Assembly (NCBI RefSeq): GCF_002021815.1
Contig: NZ_CP019952.1
Location: forward strand, 1,891,001 to 1,955,000
Origin: Pseudomonas parafulva
GTDB lineage: Bacteria; Pseudomonadota; Gammaproteobacteria; Pseudomonadales; Pseudomonadaceae
DNA length: 64,000 nucleotides
Direction of reading: 5' to 3'
Part shown: positions 12,150-20,814 of the stretch, piece by piece
Layout of the letters: every line of letters starts with the position of its first letter
Position numbering within the stretch: the stretch's first letter is position 1
Program-made: the position numbers and the translations under genes
Notes under the pieces: generated by a model
What the model saw: only the letters and a program-made list of their open reading frames with translations
What the model was told of the DNA's origin: nothing
Database searches by the model: none

Positions 12150-12503
12150 GTGCATTTCATCGTGATCGAGCGACATCGCAGTGCTTACCGACGCCCCCTT
12201 CGTTTCGCTCAAGGCACGCTGCTGGAAGTGGGCCCGCGTTACGAGAGTGAGCCGGGCATGCGGGACTGGTACTTGTGCAGTTGCACGGGCCAAGAGCCGG
12301 GTTGGGTACCGGAGCAGCTTATTGAACGCCTGGATTTCAATCAGGGTAGGGCGTTGGATCACTATTGCGCCCATGAGCTGGATGTGGACCCGGGTCAATT
12401 GGTGCAGCAGTTGCATCTGCTCAACGGCTGGCTGTGGTGTCGTCGTCACGGGGATGGGGAGCTGGGATGGTTGCCTGCCGGCAAGCTCCAGCAACTTATA
12501 TGA
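12150..12503 (+). CDS. Small protein with variant SH3-like repeats
   Basis: A 117-residue protein with two SH3-like halves. Each has a turn ending in a GW motif: WYLCSCTGQEPGWVPEQLI (about residues 40-60) and WLWCRRHGDGELGWLPAGKL (about 93-113). There is no signal peptide, so it is probably cytosolic. GGAGAGGCC lies just before the ATG. Such proteins occur in pseudomonads without known function. A 193-residue frame on the opposite strand over this gene looks like a shadow. Confidence 0.7.
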   Translation: MHFIVIERHRSAYRRPLRFAQGTLLEVGPRYESEPGMRDWYLCSCTGQEPGWVPEQLIERLDFNQGRALDHYCAHELDVDPGQLVQQLHLLNGWLWCRRHGDGELGWLPAGKLQQLI

Positions 12504-12650
12504 ACGTAAGCGAACCAGCGGCGGGATGGACGGGTACGAAGGGTGTCTACCCTTCATCTGATCTGCTTTTTTTCTACAAACCTGAATCTGTAACCGTATC
12601 AGTGAAAAACGGAAAATGACGTCATTCCGTATCACACTGTCGAGGTTTCA

Positions 12651-12734
12651 ATGAGCAAGCTGGCGCTGTTCCTGGGTGGTTTCCTGCTGTTGACCATCAT
12701 GATCGGGCTGCTGGGAACCATTCCTCCTAGTTGA
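12651..12734 (+). CDS. 27-residue single-span membrane peptide
   Basis: The frame encodes MSKLALFLGGFLLLTIMIG and then LLGTIPPS, a single hydrophobic helix with a short charged start and a polar Pro/Ser tail. GAGG lies 9 bases before the ATG. A strong terminator follows 24 bases after the stop, as expected for a compact transcription unit. It is too short for routine gene finding. Function is unknown; by type it resembles small membrane proteins that modulate larger membrane complexes, but this is only analogy. Confidence 0.6.
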   Translation: MSKLALFLGGFLLLTIMIGLLGTIPPS

Positions 12735-12758
12735 TCGCATGAGCGTTTCCCTCCTTCC

Positions 12759-12792
12759 AGCCCGCCGGGTTCCATTGCCCAGGCGGGCTTTT
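12759..12792 (+). terminator. Rho-independent terminator after the small membrane peptide
   Basis: AGCCCGCC (12759-12766) pairs with GGCGGGCT (12782-12789), followed by TTTT. Confidence 0.75.
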
Positions 12793-13160
12793 GATTTGTG
12801 CCACAGCCCAGCGCTGCTCAACTGTCATTCTTCAAGCCTGGTGTCTTCATAGCCCCCGCTGTGCACGGCTCATTCATTCAAGGGTCGAAGTGGGATAAGT
12901 CGTTCTCCAGGCTGGGAAATCTGTCCACAGAAAAAGTGGGTAGGTCTGTGGATAACGTGCTGCAACCCAAGCGCCCGGCGGGCTCCGTTAAATTGAGCAG
13001 AAATTGAGCAACATTTTGTCTGGCTTTTGGACTGCCTGATCGAGCGGGGCCGTCGCACAGGTCCTTGCTCAAATCGCCTGAGCGGCCGGCTTGACGTGCC
13101 GGCGATAATCTTGATTTGCCGGGTGAAGCTACTGATTTCAATGAGCGCACAGCAATAGGC
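12793..13160. other. Intergenic stretch without recognised gene
   Basis: About 370 bases between the terminator and the end of the diguanylate cyclase gene. It contains a single exact DnaA-box sequence TGTGGATAA (12947-12955) near an imperfect inverted partner TGTCCACAG (12922-12930), but no array of boxes and no origin-associated genes. No convincing ORF. Confidence 0.5.
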
Positions 13161-14567
13161 TTAAATGGCCCGACGCTGCGGCTCAGCTTGCTCCACGCGA
13201 TTGCGTCCCTTCGCTTTGGCCAGGTACAGCGCCTTGTCGGCACTGGCCAGCAATGCGGTCAGATCAGGAGTCGGCATGCCTTCGTCGCAGCCTGCCAGAC
13301 CGATACTGACCGTGATCTGCAAACGCTGCCCGGCTTGCTCCACCTGAAGGTCCTGAACGGCACGGCGCAGGCGCTCGGCCGTAAATTGCGCCCTGTCCGG
13401 TGCAAGCCCTGGCACGATGATCACGAACTCCTCGCCACCCATGCGCGCGAATACTTCGTTGCTGTGCAACTGTTCCTGCAACGCATCGGCGAACTGGCGC
13501 AGCACCTGGTCGCCAACGGCGTGCCCGTGGGCATCGTTGATGGACTTGAAGTGATCGATATCCAGCATCATCAGCGTCAGTGGCAGGAACTGCTGATGCT
13601 GACGACTTTCCAGCAGCGCGTTTGCACGCTGGGTAAAGGCGCTGCGGCTCAAGGTACCCGTAAGGTGGTCGGTGGTGGCCTGGTGTGCCAGACGGGCAAG
13701 CAGGCTGCGATTGGCCTGGGTCACGCAGGCCACCACCAGCGGCCCCAACACCAACATCGCGATGCCCAGGCGCGCAGACATCAGCGCCGTCACACCCGAC
13801 TCGCTCTGCGGCACGCTGAAGTGCATAAGGCTCTGGGCAACGGCAACGATCAACGTGCTACCGGCGGTCAGCGTCAACAACGAAACCAGAAAGGGCGAGT
13901 ACGTCCAGGCACACCACAAAAGGGCGGCGATCGGAAACGCGATGGCGCCCGGGCCGCCGAACGCGATGCTGAACGCCAGCGACACCAGCATGACCAACAG
14001 CGGGGCGAGGCGAATCTTCTGGCTCCCGCCCTGCAACAAGGTACGCGCTGCCGGTGCGGTGAGCATCACCGGCAATACCAGCACCGCGGTGGAAAACTGC
14101 TCGCTGAACCAGGCCAGCCAGGTGCTGCGCAGGGACTGCTCGAACCAGGGCGCGGCCATCACCGAGGCCAGGCTCGCAGCCACTGAGGCCCCAGCCGCGC
14201 AGGCGCCGAATACGCATAGCACCCCATGGGGCGTGCGCATGCGCCGATGCAGGCGCGGCAAGCGCGAAAGCAATTGCCACAGGGTGACCACAACGCCCAT
14301 GTTGCACAGGTTGAACCACAGCGCCGGCGCCAAGGCACTGGCACAGAGCAGGTCGGCGCCAACCATGGCCAACCACATCAGCACGAACCCGGACACAGTT
14401 GCCTGGCGGGGATAGCGCAGCAACACACCTGCCAGTGCGGCATTGACTGGCCAGAACAAGGACAGGGATTCGATCGGGCGAGCCAGGATGCCGCCAATGG
14501 TAAGCGCGAAGGTCAGGCTGAACAGTGCGGCGTAGGGCAACAAGCGCGATTGGGCTGGAAAAACCAT
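13161..14567 (-). CDS. MASE1-domain diguanylate cyclase
   Basis: A 468-residue membrane-bound enzyme predicted to make cyclic di-GMP. The N-terminal 270 residues hold about eight hydrophobic segments of the MASE1 sensor type. The C-terminal GGDEF domain has TDHLTGTLSRSAF, the metal/substrate segment MMLDIDHFKSIND and an active-site GGEEF near residue 376. The usual RxxD inhibitory site before GGEEF is replaced by HSNE, so product feedback may be lost. I chose the ATG at 14567; the frame also allows a TTG at 14582. It is monocistronic. Confidence 0.9.
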   Translation of the reverse strand: MVFPAQSRLLPYAALFSLTFALTIGGILARPIESLSLFWPVNAALAGVLLRYPRQATVSGFVLMWLAMVGADLLCASALAPALWFNLCNMGVVVTLWQLLSRLPRLHRRMRTPHGVLCVFGACAAGASVAASLASVMAAPWFEQSLRSTWLAWFSEQFSTAVLVLPVMLTAPAARTLLQGGSQKIRLAPLLVMLVSLAFSIAFGGPGAIAFPIAALLWCAWTYSPFLVSLLTLTAGSTLIVAVAQSLMHFSVPQSESGVTALMSARLGIAMLVLGPLVVACVTQANRSLLARLAHQATTDHLTGTLSRSAFTQRANALLESRQHQQFLPLTLMMLDIDHFKSINDAHGHAVGDQVLRQFADALQEQLHSNEVFARMGGEEFVIIVPGLAPDRAQFTAERLRRAVQDLQVEQAGQRLQITVSIGLAGCDEGMPTPDLTALLASADKALYLAKAKGRNRVEQAEPQRRAI

Positions 14568-14701
14568 GGGCTCGACCGGCAAGCGGAAACGATATCCAGG
14601 ACGACCGCTGAACGCACCTGGGGCAATTGCGCATCAGTGTGTTGTTCCGGCTAGTTGATGTCAATCTGCCCAGCTGGAAGGTTTTGCGCGTGCCGCCAAC
14701 C

Positions 14702-16531
14702 TCACAGCCCGAAGAACCACGGCACCATGACCACCGTGACCCCCATCACCAACAGCGTGAACGGCACCCCTATCTTCACGAAGTCCGCAAACCGATATTG
14801 CCCTGGGCCCAGCACCAGCGTGTTCACCGGCGAAGACACCGGCGTCATGAAGGCCGCCGAGGCTGCCAGCGCCACCGTCATCGCAAAGGGGTAGGGCGAC
14901 ATGCCCAGCTGCGCCGCGGTCGAGATGGCAACCGGCGCCATCAGCACCGCGGTCGCCGTGTTGGAGATAAACAGCCCGATCACAGCCGTGACCGCGAACA
15001 GGCAGGCCAGCATGGCGCTGGGCCCGGCGTCGCCCAGCACATTCACCAGCGCCCCGACTGCCAGGTCTATGCCACCGGTTTTCTGCAAGGCCTGGGCAAA
15101 GGGCAACATGCCCACGATCAGGATCAGACTTTGCCAATGGATCGAACGGTAGGCGCTGTTCATGTCGATGCAGCGGCCTGCGCCCATCAACAGGCAACCA
15201 ATGAGCGCTGCTATGACATTGGGGACCGCGCCACTGACCATCAAGCCAACCATCACCGCCAGGCTCAGCAGCGCCTGGGGCGCGCGCCGGCGAGCAGGTG
15301 CCACCAGATCGACCTCGGCCGGCAAGCTCAACACCAGAAAATCGCGCGGTTTGCCTTGTAGCTGGCGTACGGCCTTCCACGGCCCGACCACCAGCAGGGT
15401 ATCGCCCAGACGCAGCTTTTCTTCGACCAACTGGTCTTGCACGGCCGCCTGGTCGCGCCGCAAGCCCACCACGTTAAGGTCGTAACGCGAGCGAAAGCCA
15501 AGCTCCAGGATGCTCTTGCCGATCAGTTGCGAGCCCGGCGGCAGGGATACCTCGGCCATGCCTACCTCCTGGGACTGGTCGATGAAGTAGGCGGCCTTGA
15601 AGTGCAAGGGTTCCAGTTGCATGGTCTGGCACAGGCTGCGCAGATCGTCGCGGTTGGCAAACAGGTCCAGCAGCAGCACATCGCCCTGGTGCAGCACGGT
15701 GTTGGAGTCTGGCGCAATAACGCGCGTGGTGAACTTGTGCTGACGTTCAATACCGATGACGTTGGCTCCGTGGCGGGTACGCAGCTCCAGCTCGCTTAGG
15801 GTATGGCCGATCAGCGGTGAATGGGGACGAATGCGCAAGCGACGCTCGCGACCATTGAGCTTGTAGTCCAGAACCAGGTCCAGCAGCGTGCGCCGGGTCT
15901 CGACACGTCCGTCCTTGCGCACCTCGCCATTGAGCCAGTGTCGCGTCAGAAGCATGTAGCCCACACCCAGTACCAGGACCACCAACCCGAAGGGCGTGAA
16001 GCTGAAGAACGAGAAGCCTTGTTCACCATGGCGTACCAGTTCGCTGTGCACCACCACGTTGGGCGGGGTCGCCACCAGGCTGAGCATGCCACTGATCAGG
16101 CCGGCAAAACTCAGCGGCATCATCAGGCGGCTGGGAGAGAGCTTCAAGCGCGCAGCAATGCTCAGCACGACCGGTATAAAGATGGCCACTACCCCCGTGG
16201 AGCTCATGACCGAACCCAGGCCGGCCACCGCGACCATCAGCAGTACCAGTAGGCGCGCCTCGCTGTTGCCTGCCCGTTCGCTCATCCATTCACCGATGCG
16301 ATAAGCGATACCGGTGCGCACCAAGCCTTCACCGATGACGAACAGGGCAGCGATGAGCACGACGTTCGGGTCGCTGAAACCTGCCAGCGCTTGGTCGATC
16401 GTCAGCACGCCCGACAGTGGCAACGCTACGATCACCAGCAGCGCTACGACATCCATGCGTGGACGGTTGATGATGAACAGCACAACGACAATGGCAAGCA
16501 GGGCCAGCACCCATGTCAGCTCTAGATTCAT
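14702..16531 (-). CDS. DASS/SLC13-family anion transporter with RCK_C domains
   Basis: A 609-residue inner membrane protein. N- and C-terminal membrane halves (about residues 1-190 and 400-609) flank a cytosolic part with two TrkA-C/RCK_C-type modules (about 205-375). The C-terminal half carries the family wording [17 protein letters not shown] and [15 protein letters not shown]. Members move dicarboxylates, sulfate or other anions, usually with sodium. The regulatory domains suggest control by a bound nucleotide or ion. Substrate cannot be told from the neighbours, which are unrelated. Confidence 0.85.
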   Translation of the reverse strand: MNLELTWVLALLAIVVVLFIINRPRMDVVALLVIVALPLSGVLTIDQALAGFSDPNVVLIAALFVIGEGLVRTGIAYRIGEWMSERAGNSEARLLVLLMVAVAGLGSVMSSTGVVAIFIPVVLSIAARLKLSPSRLMMPLSFAGLISGMLSLVATPPNVVVHSELVRHGEQGFSFFSFTPFGLVVLVLGVGYMLLTRHWLNGEVRKDGRVETRRTLLDLVLDYKLNGRERRLRIRPHSPLIGHTLSELELRTRHGANVIGIERQHKFTTRVIAPDSNTVLHQGDVLLLDLFANRDDLRSLCQTMQLEPLHFKAAYFIDQSQEVGMAEVSLPPGSQLIGKSILELGFRSRYDLNVVGLRRDQAAVQDQLVEEKLRLGDTLLVVGPWKAVRQLQGKPRDFLVLSLPAEVDLVAPARRRAPQALLSLAVMVGLMVSGAVPNVIAALIGCLLMGAGRCIDMNSAYRSIHWQSLILIVGMLPFAQALQKTGGIDLAVGALVNVLGDAGPSAMLACLFAVTAVIGLFISNTATAVLMAPVAISTAAQLGMSPYPFAMTVALAASAAFMTPVSSPVNTLVLGPGQYRFADFVKIGVPFTLLVMGVTVVMVPWFFGL

Positions 16532-16647
16532 CGGGAGAGGTGTTCCTTCACACAGGGCACATGAACAATAGCCGGTAGTGTGCCACCTGAGCGTGTACGA
16601 GGTGTTGATGTATTGCAGTGTTTAACGAGGAGAGGCGATGCGGGGGC

Positions 16648-16680
16648 TTGCTCGGCGGGTGCCTGACACCCGCCGAGCAA
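16648..16680 (-). terminator. 14-bp perfect hairpin downstream of the RcnB-like gene
   Basis: TTGCTCGGCGGGTG (16648-16661) is perfectly complementary to 16667-16680 with a five-base loop, beginning five bases after the stop of the minus-strand gene ending at 16685. No T run follows, so it may protect the 3' end or work with Rho. Confidence 0.5.
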
Positions 16681-16684
16681 TGGG

Positions 16685-16975
16685 TCATTTGACGTGCTGG
16701 ATGGCCAGAACCACGCCATTGGTCGTTTGTACGAGGACGTAGCGATCGCCCATGCGTACCCAATGGCTTTCTTTTTCCGGTGCCGGCAGGCCCTTGGCTT
16801 TCCAGTCCTTGATGGCCGCTTCGTCGCGCTTGTATTGATCCGGGGCTTTGTCGCCTTCTTTCAGTTCACGGTTGTGGGTGGCCGAATTCTGCACGCTATC
16901 GTCGGTGGACGTTGCTGCAGTGGCGACCATCGGCAGGCAGGGCAGGGCAGCGAGGAGCAGGTAGTGCAGTTTCAT
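16685..16975 (-). CDS. RcnB-like periplasmic protein
   Basis: A 96-residue exported protein with signal peptide MKLHYLLLAALPCLPMVATA and a mature part that matches the RcnB pattern: Asp/Lys-rich linker, then KAKGLPAPEKESHWVRMGDRY, where the 'GLP.P..G..W...G..YVLV' wording is typical. E. coli RcnB takes part in nickel/cobalt homeostasis, but many Pseudomonas relatives are only annotated by domain. AAGGAAACCGCC supports the ATG at 16975 over the longer frame from 17035. No metal-efflux gene is adjacent. Confidence 0.75.
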   Translation of the reverse strand: MKLHYLLLAALPCLPMVATAATSTDDSVQNSATHNRELKEGDKAPDQYKRDEAAIKDWKAKGLPAPEKESHWVRMGDRYVLVQTTNGVVLAIQHVK

Positions 16976-17091
16976 GGCGGTTTCCTTGTTGCGTGGTGTT
17001 TGTGCTAAGACAGCGGAAGTCGCACCACAATTCACTCGCGTCCATGCCAGTGCTAGAGTCGCCTCCTTCTTAATGATTTAGAGGATGGACC

Positions 17092-17442
17092 ATGCGTGTG
17101 ATTTTGCCCCTGGCCGCAGCCGTGCTGCTGGTCGGTTGTGCTTCTGCGACCATGGATGCGGCCCGCAGCGGCCAACCCACTACGCACATGAACTCGCGCA
17201 AGGCGCCTGAACGCGTTGCCCAGTGCATCCAGTACGGGTGGCAGGAAGAGCGCGTATTCGGCCAGGACGCCAGCGGCTACCTGGAGCCGCGCAAGCAAGG
17301 CGGCTTTACGGTTTATACCCGCGAGGCCGAGACGTTCGTCGATGTCTACCCGCAGGACGGCGGTACGCGTATCGATTACTACACACAGAACGACAACGGC
17401 GTCTCGTTGCAGCGCCGGGCGGCGGCCGCAACCTGTCTCTGA
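17092..17442 (+). CDS. Small lipoprotein
   Basis: A 116-residue lipoprotein. The signal peptide ends with the lipobox LVGC (Cys about 15). The mature part has two more cysteines (CIQYGW and the C-terminal ATCL) that could form a disulfide, and a beta-rich core (GFTVYTREAETFVDVYPQDGG). I do not recognise a named family. GAGG precedes the ATG at 17092. It is divergent from the RcnB-like gene. Confidence 0.7.
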   Translation: MRVILPLAAAVLLVGCASATMDAARSGQPTTHMNSRKAPERVAQCIQYGWQEERVFGQDASGYLEPRKQGGFTVYTREAETFVDVYPQDGGTRIDYYTQNDNGVSLQRRAAAATCL

Positions 17443-17546
17443 CGGGTAACGTGCGAGCCAGGGCTTTACACTTTTTTGCATCAGAACGCTGCCAGGTGTG
17501 TGGCATCGGCCGCTAGACTGCGGCATCGCCCATCGAGGATGTCGAC

Positions 17547-18368
17547 GTGAACCCTTCATTACAGCTGAACCAGGCCAATTGGGACGAGCGCGCACCGCTG
17601 CACGCAGCCTCACAGGACTACCAGTTCGATCAGTACGTCCAACACCTTGCGCACCTGTCACAGACAGTTCAGTTCGACCTGCCGATGCTGGGCAATGTCG
17701 AGGGGCTGAGAGCGGTACACCTGCAGTGTCACATCGGCACAGACACGCTCTCGCTTGCCCGGCTGGGCGCCGATGTGTGCGGCCTGGACTTCTCTGCGGC
17801 CTCCCTGGCGCAGGCCAAGCGGCTGGCGACCCTGTGCGCTACGCCCATCGACTACCATCAGGCCGATGTGTACGCCGCAGCCCAGGTGTTGCCAGCAGGT
17901 ACGTTCGATCTGGTCTATACCGGCATCGGCGCCCTGTGCTGGCTGCCCCGTATTGCGCCGTGGGCACAAACCGTAGCGGCCCTGCTCAAGCCCGGCGGCC
18001 GGCTTTTCTTGCGCGAGGGGCACCCCATGCTCTGGGCGGTCAATGAAAGCCATCAGGACCGCCTGCAGCTCGACTATCCCTATTTCGAATGCGAGCAGCC
18101 AACTGTATGGCAGAGCGACGAGACCTATGTGGCCACCTCGCAGCGATTAGCGAACACCCAAACCCATGAGTGGAACCACGGGCTGGGCGAGTTGATCACC
18201 GCGCTGATGGCCAACGGGTTGCAGCTCACAGCGCTGTTAGAACACCAAAGCGTGCCATGGGAAGCGCTGCCGGGGCAAATGGCCAAGGGCCCGGACGGGG
18301 AGTGGCGGCTGCGCGAGCAACCGGCCCGCCTGCCGCTGAGCTATACCCTGACAGCCGTCAAAGCCTGA
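17547..18368 (+). CDS. Class I SAM-dependent methyltransferase
   Basis: A 273-residue cytosolic methyltransferase. Motif I is AVHLQCHIGTDTLSLARLGA (about residues 55-75, with the unusual LQCHIGTD form in place of DxGxGxG). The acid loop CGLDFSAASL and the later FDLVYTGIGALCW follow. The start is a GTG at 17547 after GAGGATGTCGAC. The substrate is unknown. The stop is one base from the convergent SDR gene, so the two genes almost touch. Confidence 0.8.
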   Translation: MNPSLQLNQANWDERAPLHAASQDYQFDQYVQHLAHLSQTVQFDLPMLGNVEGLRAVHLQCHIGTDTLSLARLGADVCGLDFSAASLAQAKRLATLCATPIDYHQADVYAAAQVLPAGTFDLVYTGIGALCWLPRIAPWAQTVAALLKPGGRLFLREGHPMLWAVNESHQDRLQLDYPYFECEQPTVWQSDETYVATSQRLANTQTHEWNHGLGELITALMANGLQLTALLEHQSVPWEALPGQMAKGPDGEWRLREQPARLPLSYTLTAVKA

Positions 18369-19136
18369 TCAGGACAGGTAGCCACCGTCCACGTTGAGCG
18401 CCGCCCCGGTCGTATAGCTGGAGGCGTCGCTTGCAAGGTACAGGACAGCCCCGGCCATTTCCTTCGGGTCTGCCACGCGCTTAAGGGGGATTTGCTGTAG
18501 CGCTGTATTGAGGATGGCTTCGTTTTTGACCAGTGCCGATGCAAACTTGGTGTCAGTCAGGCCCGGCAACAAGGCATTGCAGCGAATCCCGAACTGCGCA
18601 CACTCCTTGGCAAACACCTTGGTCATGTTGATAACCGCCGCCTTGGTCACCGAATAGATGCCCTGGAACAGGCCAGGTGAAACGCCATTGATCGAGGCCA
18701 CGTTGATGATGCTGCCGGCGCCGTGCTCGCGCATCAGCTTGCCTGCTTCCACCGACATGAAGAAATAGCCGCGAATGTTCACATCCACGGTTTTCTGGAA
18801 TGCCGCCGGATCCGTGTCCAGCACATTGCAGAACTGCGGGTTGGTCGCGGCATTGTTCACGAGGATGTCCAGGCGTCCGAACTGCTCGCGTATACCGGCG
18901 AATACCCGCTGGATTTGCTCCAGTTCGCCGATGTGGCACGCCACTGCTGTGGCCTTGCCGCCGCCAGCGATGATGGCATCGGCAACGTGTTGGCAGCCCT
19001 CGAGCTTGCGGCTGGAGACGATCACATGTGCACCTTGCTGCGCCAGCAAGTGTGCAATCGCTTCGCCAATGCCTCGGCTGGCCCCGGAAACAAAAGCGAT
19101 CTTGCCCTGAAGGTCGAACAGGTGGGTCTGCGGCAT
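18369..19136 (-). CDS. Short-chain dehydrogenase/reductase
   Basis: A 255-residue classical SDR. It has the TGxxxGIG-type cofactor motif as SGASRGIG (about residues 18-25), NNAAT (about 92), the catalytic serine in INVASING and the YxxxK pair as YSVTKAAV (about 160-164). The substrate is unknown, but the cluster with an APH-like kinase, SCP2 and histidine phosphatase points to acyl-CoA or secondary alcohol metabolism. AAGGGACC supports the start at 19136, 37 bases after the kinase gene's stop. Confidence 0.85.
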   Translation of the reverse strand: MPQTHLFDLQGKIAFVSGASRGIGEAIAHLLAQQGAHVIVSSRKLEGCQHVADAIIAGGGKATAVACHIGELEQIQRVFAGIREQFGRLDILVNNAATNPQFCNVLDTDPAAFQKTVDVNIRGYFFMSVEAGKLMREHGAGSIINVASINGVSPGLFQGIYSVTKAAVINMTKVFAKECAQFGIRCNALLPGLTDTKFASALVKNEAILNTALQQIPLKRVADPKEMAGAVLYLASDASSYTTGAALNVDGGYLS

Positions 19137-19173
19137 GCTGCTGGTCCCTTGTTGTCGTAAGGTGCGTTGGTGA

Positions 19174-20241
19174 TCAAAGGCTGGACTTGGCAATGACTTG
19201 CAAGGTCATCTGCTCCAGCAGCCGGTTCATGTGAATGAATTGGGCGAAACGCTTGTCCTGGGTCTGGCCATGGAAATAACGGAAGTAGATCTGCTGGACG
19301 ATGCCGGCCAGACGGAACAGACCGTAACAGTAGTAGAAATCGAAGTTGTCCAGGTCGATGCCTGCACGCTCGGCGTAATGGTCCACGAACTGGCGCCGGG
19401 TAAGCATGCCCGGCGCGTTGCTCGGCTGACGACGCATCAGTTGTACCGGCGCCGGGTCGTCTGCCTGGATCCAGTACGCCAGGCTGTTGCCTAGGTCCAT
19501 CAAGGGGTCGCCCAAGGTGGCCATTTCCCAGTCCAGCACGCCAATGATGCGCATCGGGTTGTCGGCATCCAGGATGACATTGTCGAACCGGTAGTCGTTA
19601 TGCACGATTGCAGGTGTGACGTGGTCGGCAGGCATTTTCTCGCGCAACCAAGTTTTGACCTGCTCCCAGCGCGGTGCGTCGGGGGTCATGGCCTTGTCGT
19701 AGCGGCTGGCCCACCCTTCTATCTGGCGTTGCACGTAACCGTCCGGCTTGCCCAGGTCGCTCAAGCCGCAGGCGCTGTAGTCCACGCGATGCAAGTCCAC
19801 CAAGCGGTCAATGAAGCTTTTGCACAACGCCGTGGTGCGTGCAGCATCGAGGTTAAGTGCAGTGGGGATGTCCGAGCGCAGAATGACCCCTTTGACGCGC
19901 TCCATGACGTAGAACTCACTGCCGATCAGGTGGGTATCGGTGCAGTGCGCATAGGCCTTGGGGCAGTAGGGAAACCCATTGTTGAGCTGGTTGAGAATAC
20001 GAAACTCACGCCCCATGTCGTGCGCCGACTTGGCTTTTTGCCCGAACGGCGGACGGCGCAAGACCAGTTCTCGGTCAGCGTATTTGACCAGGTAGGTGAG
20101 GTTGGACGCACCACCCGGGAACTGGCTGACGGCGGGCGCACCGGTCAAGCCGTCAATGTGCGCCTTGAGGTAGCGGTCGATGGCTGCCAGGTCAAGCTCC
20201 TCGCCGGAACGTACTTGCGTGGACTGGTCGGTGAGCGTCAT
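19174..20241 (-). CDS. APH-family phosphotransferase (ACAD10/11-type)
   Basis: A 355-residue kinase-like protein of the type fused to acyl-CoA dehydrogenase in eukaryotic ACAD10/11. Seen are the N-terminal nucleotide loop FPGGASNLTYLV, the catalytic loop IVHNDYRFDNVILD (about residues 200-213) and the metal-binding DWEMATLGDPLMDLG (about 225-240). Relatives phosphorylate 4-hydroxyacyl-CoAs in hydroxy-acid catabolism. AAGGAAA precedes the ATG. It is probably co-transcribed with the SDR downstream. No acyl-CoA dehydrogenase partner is in this window. Confidence 0.85.
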   Translation of the reverse strand: MTLTDQSTQVRSGEELDLAAIDRYLKAHIDGLTGAPAVSQFPGGASNLTYLVKYADRELVLRRPPFGQKAKSAHDMGREFRILNQLNNGFPYCPKAYAHCTDTHLIGSEFYVMERVKGVILRSDIPTALNLDAARTTALCKSFIDRLVDLHRVDYSACGLSDLGKPDGYVQRQIEGWASRYDKAMTPDAPRWEQVKTWLREKMPADHVTPAIVHNDYRFDNVILDADNPMRIIGVLDWEMATLGDPLMDLGNSLAYWIQADDPAPVQLMRRQPSNAPGMLTRRQFVDHYAERAGIDLDNFDFYYCYGLFRLAGIVQQIYFRYFHGQTQDKRFAQFIHMNRLLEQMTLQVIAKSSL

Positions 20242-20387
20242 GGGTTTTCCTTATTCTCGATCACTCGGACTATTTTGTAATCTAATGCTTGCGCTCGGTT
20301 GGGACAAGCGTCCCAGGTCGCTATTGGCCAGGGTGTTGCCAGTCGATCAACACCTTTGATGCTTGCCGTGCCGGTAAGCGCCAGACC

Positions 20388-20418
20388 AAAAAAAACCGAA
20401 GCCTTATGGGCTTCGGTT
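20388..20418 (-). terminator. Rho-independent terminator after the SCP2 gene
   Basis: On the minus strand ACCGAAGCC pairs with GGCTTCGGT (plus 20395-20403 and 20409-20417) and runs into eight T. It separates the phosphatase-SCP2 unit from the kinase-SDR unit. Confidence 0.85.
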
Positions 20419-20440
20419 CAGGGTCATCCAAGGATGCTGC

Positions 20441-20758
20441 TCAGGATGGGAACAGTTCGCTGAGCTTCATCGACAGCATCATGTCGCCTTCCACGCGCAG
20501 CTTGCCGCCCATGAAAGCCTGCATACCGTCGGTTTCGCCGCTGACGATGCCCTTGAGTGTTTCGCTGTCCATTACCAACGTGCAGTTGGCGTCTGGATTC
20601 TCGCCTTCCTGCAGTTCGCAGGTGCCGTCCTTGACGATCAGGGCGTAGTGCTTGTCTTCATCGGTGATGTTGAAGCCGAATACCAGGTCCAGGCCTTGGG
20701 CAGCGGATGGGTTGAATTTCTCTTGCATCTTTTTGACGGCATCAGCTACGGAGGTCAT
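20441..20758 (-). CDS. SCP2 sterol-binding-domain protein
   Basis: A 105-residue single-domain SCP2 protein (LVFGFNITDEDKHYALIVKDG, then a TLVMDSETLKGIVSGETDGMQAFM core). It is a small cytosolic carrier of hydrophobic ligands, probably acyl-CoA or lipids. ATAAGGAATGCGCC supports the ATG at 20758. It lies 56 bases downstream of the histidine phosphatase and is closed by a terminator. Confidence 0.88.
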   Translation of the reverse strand: MTSVADAVKKMQEKFNPSAAQGLDLVFGFNITDEDKHYALIVKDGTCELQEGENPDANCTLVMDSETLKGIVSGETDGMQAFMGGKLRVEGDMMLSMKLSELFPS

Positions 20759-20814
20759 GGCGCATTCCTTATAGAGTGATTTTCACGTCCCCGCAGGGAC
20801 ACAACAGGCCGGGC

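Noticed and set aside
12922..12955. DnaA-box-like TGTGGATAA with imperfect inverted partner
   Set aside because: A single box without an array, AT-rich unwinding element or dnaA/dnaN/parAB neighbours; expected by chance at this rate.
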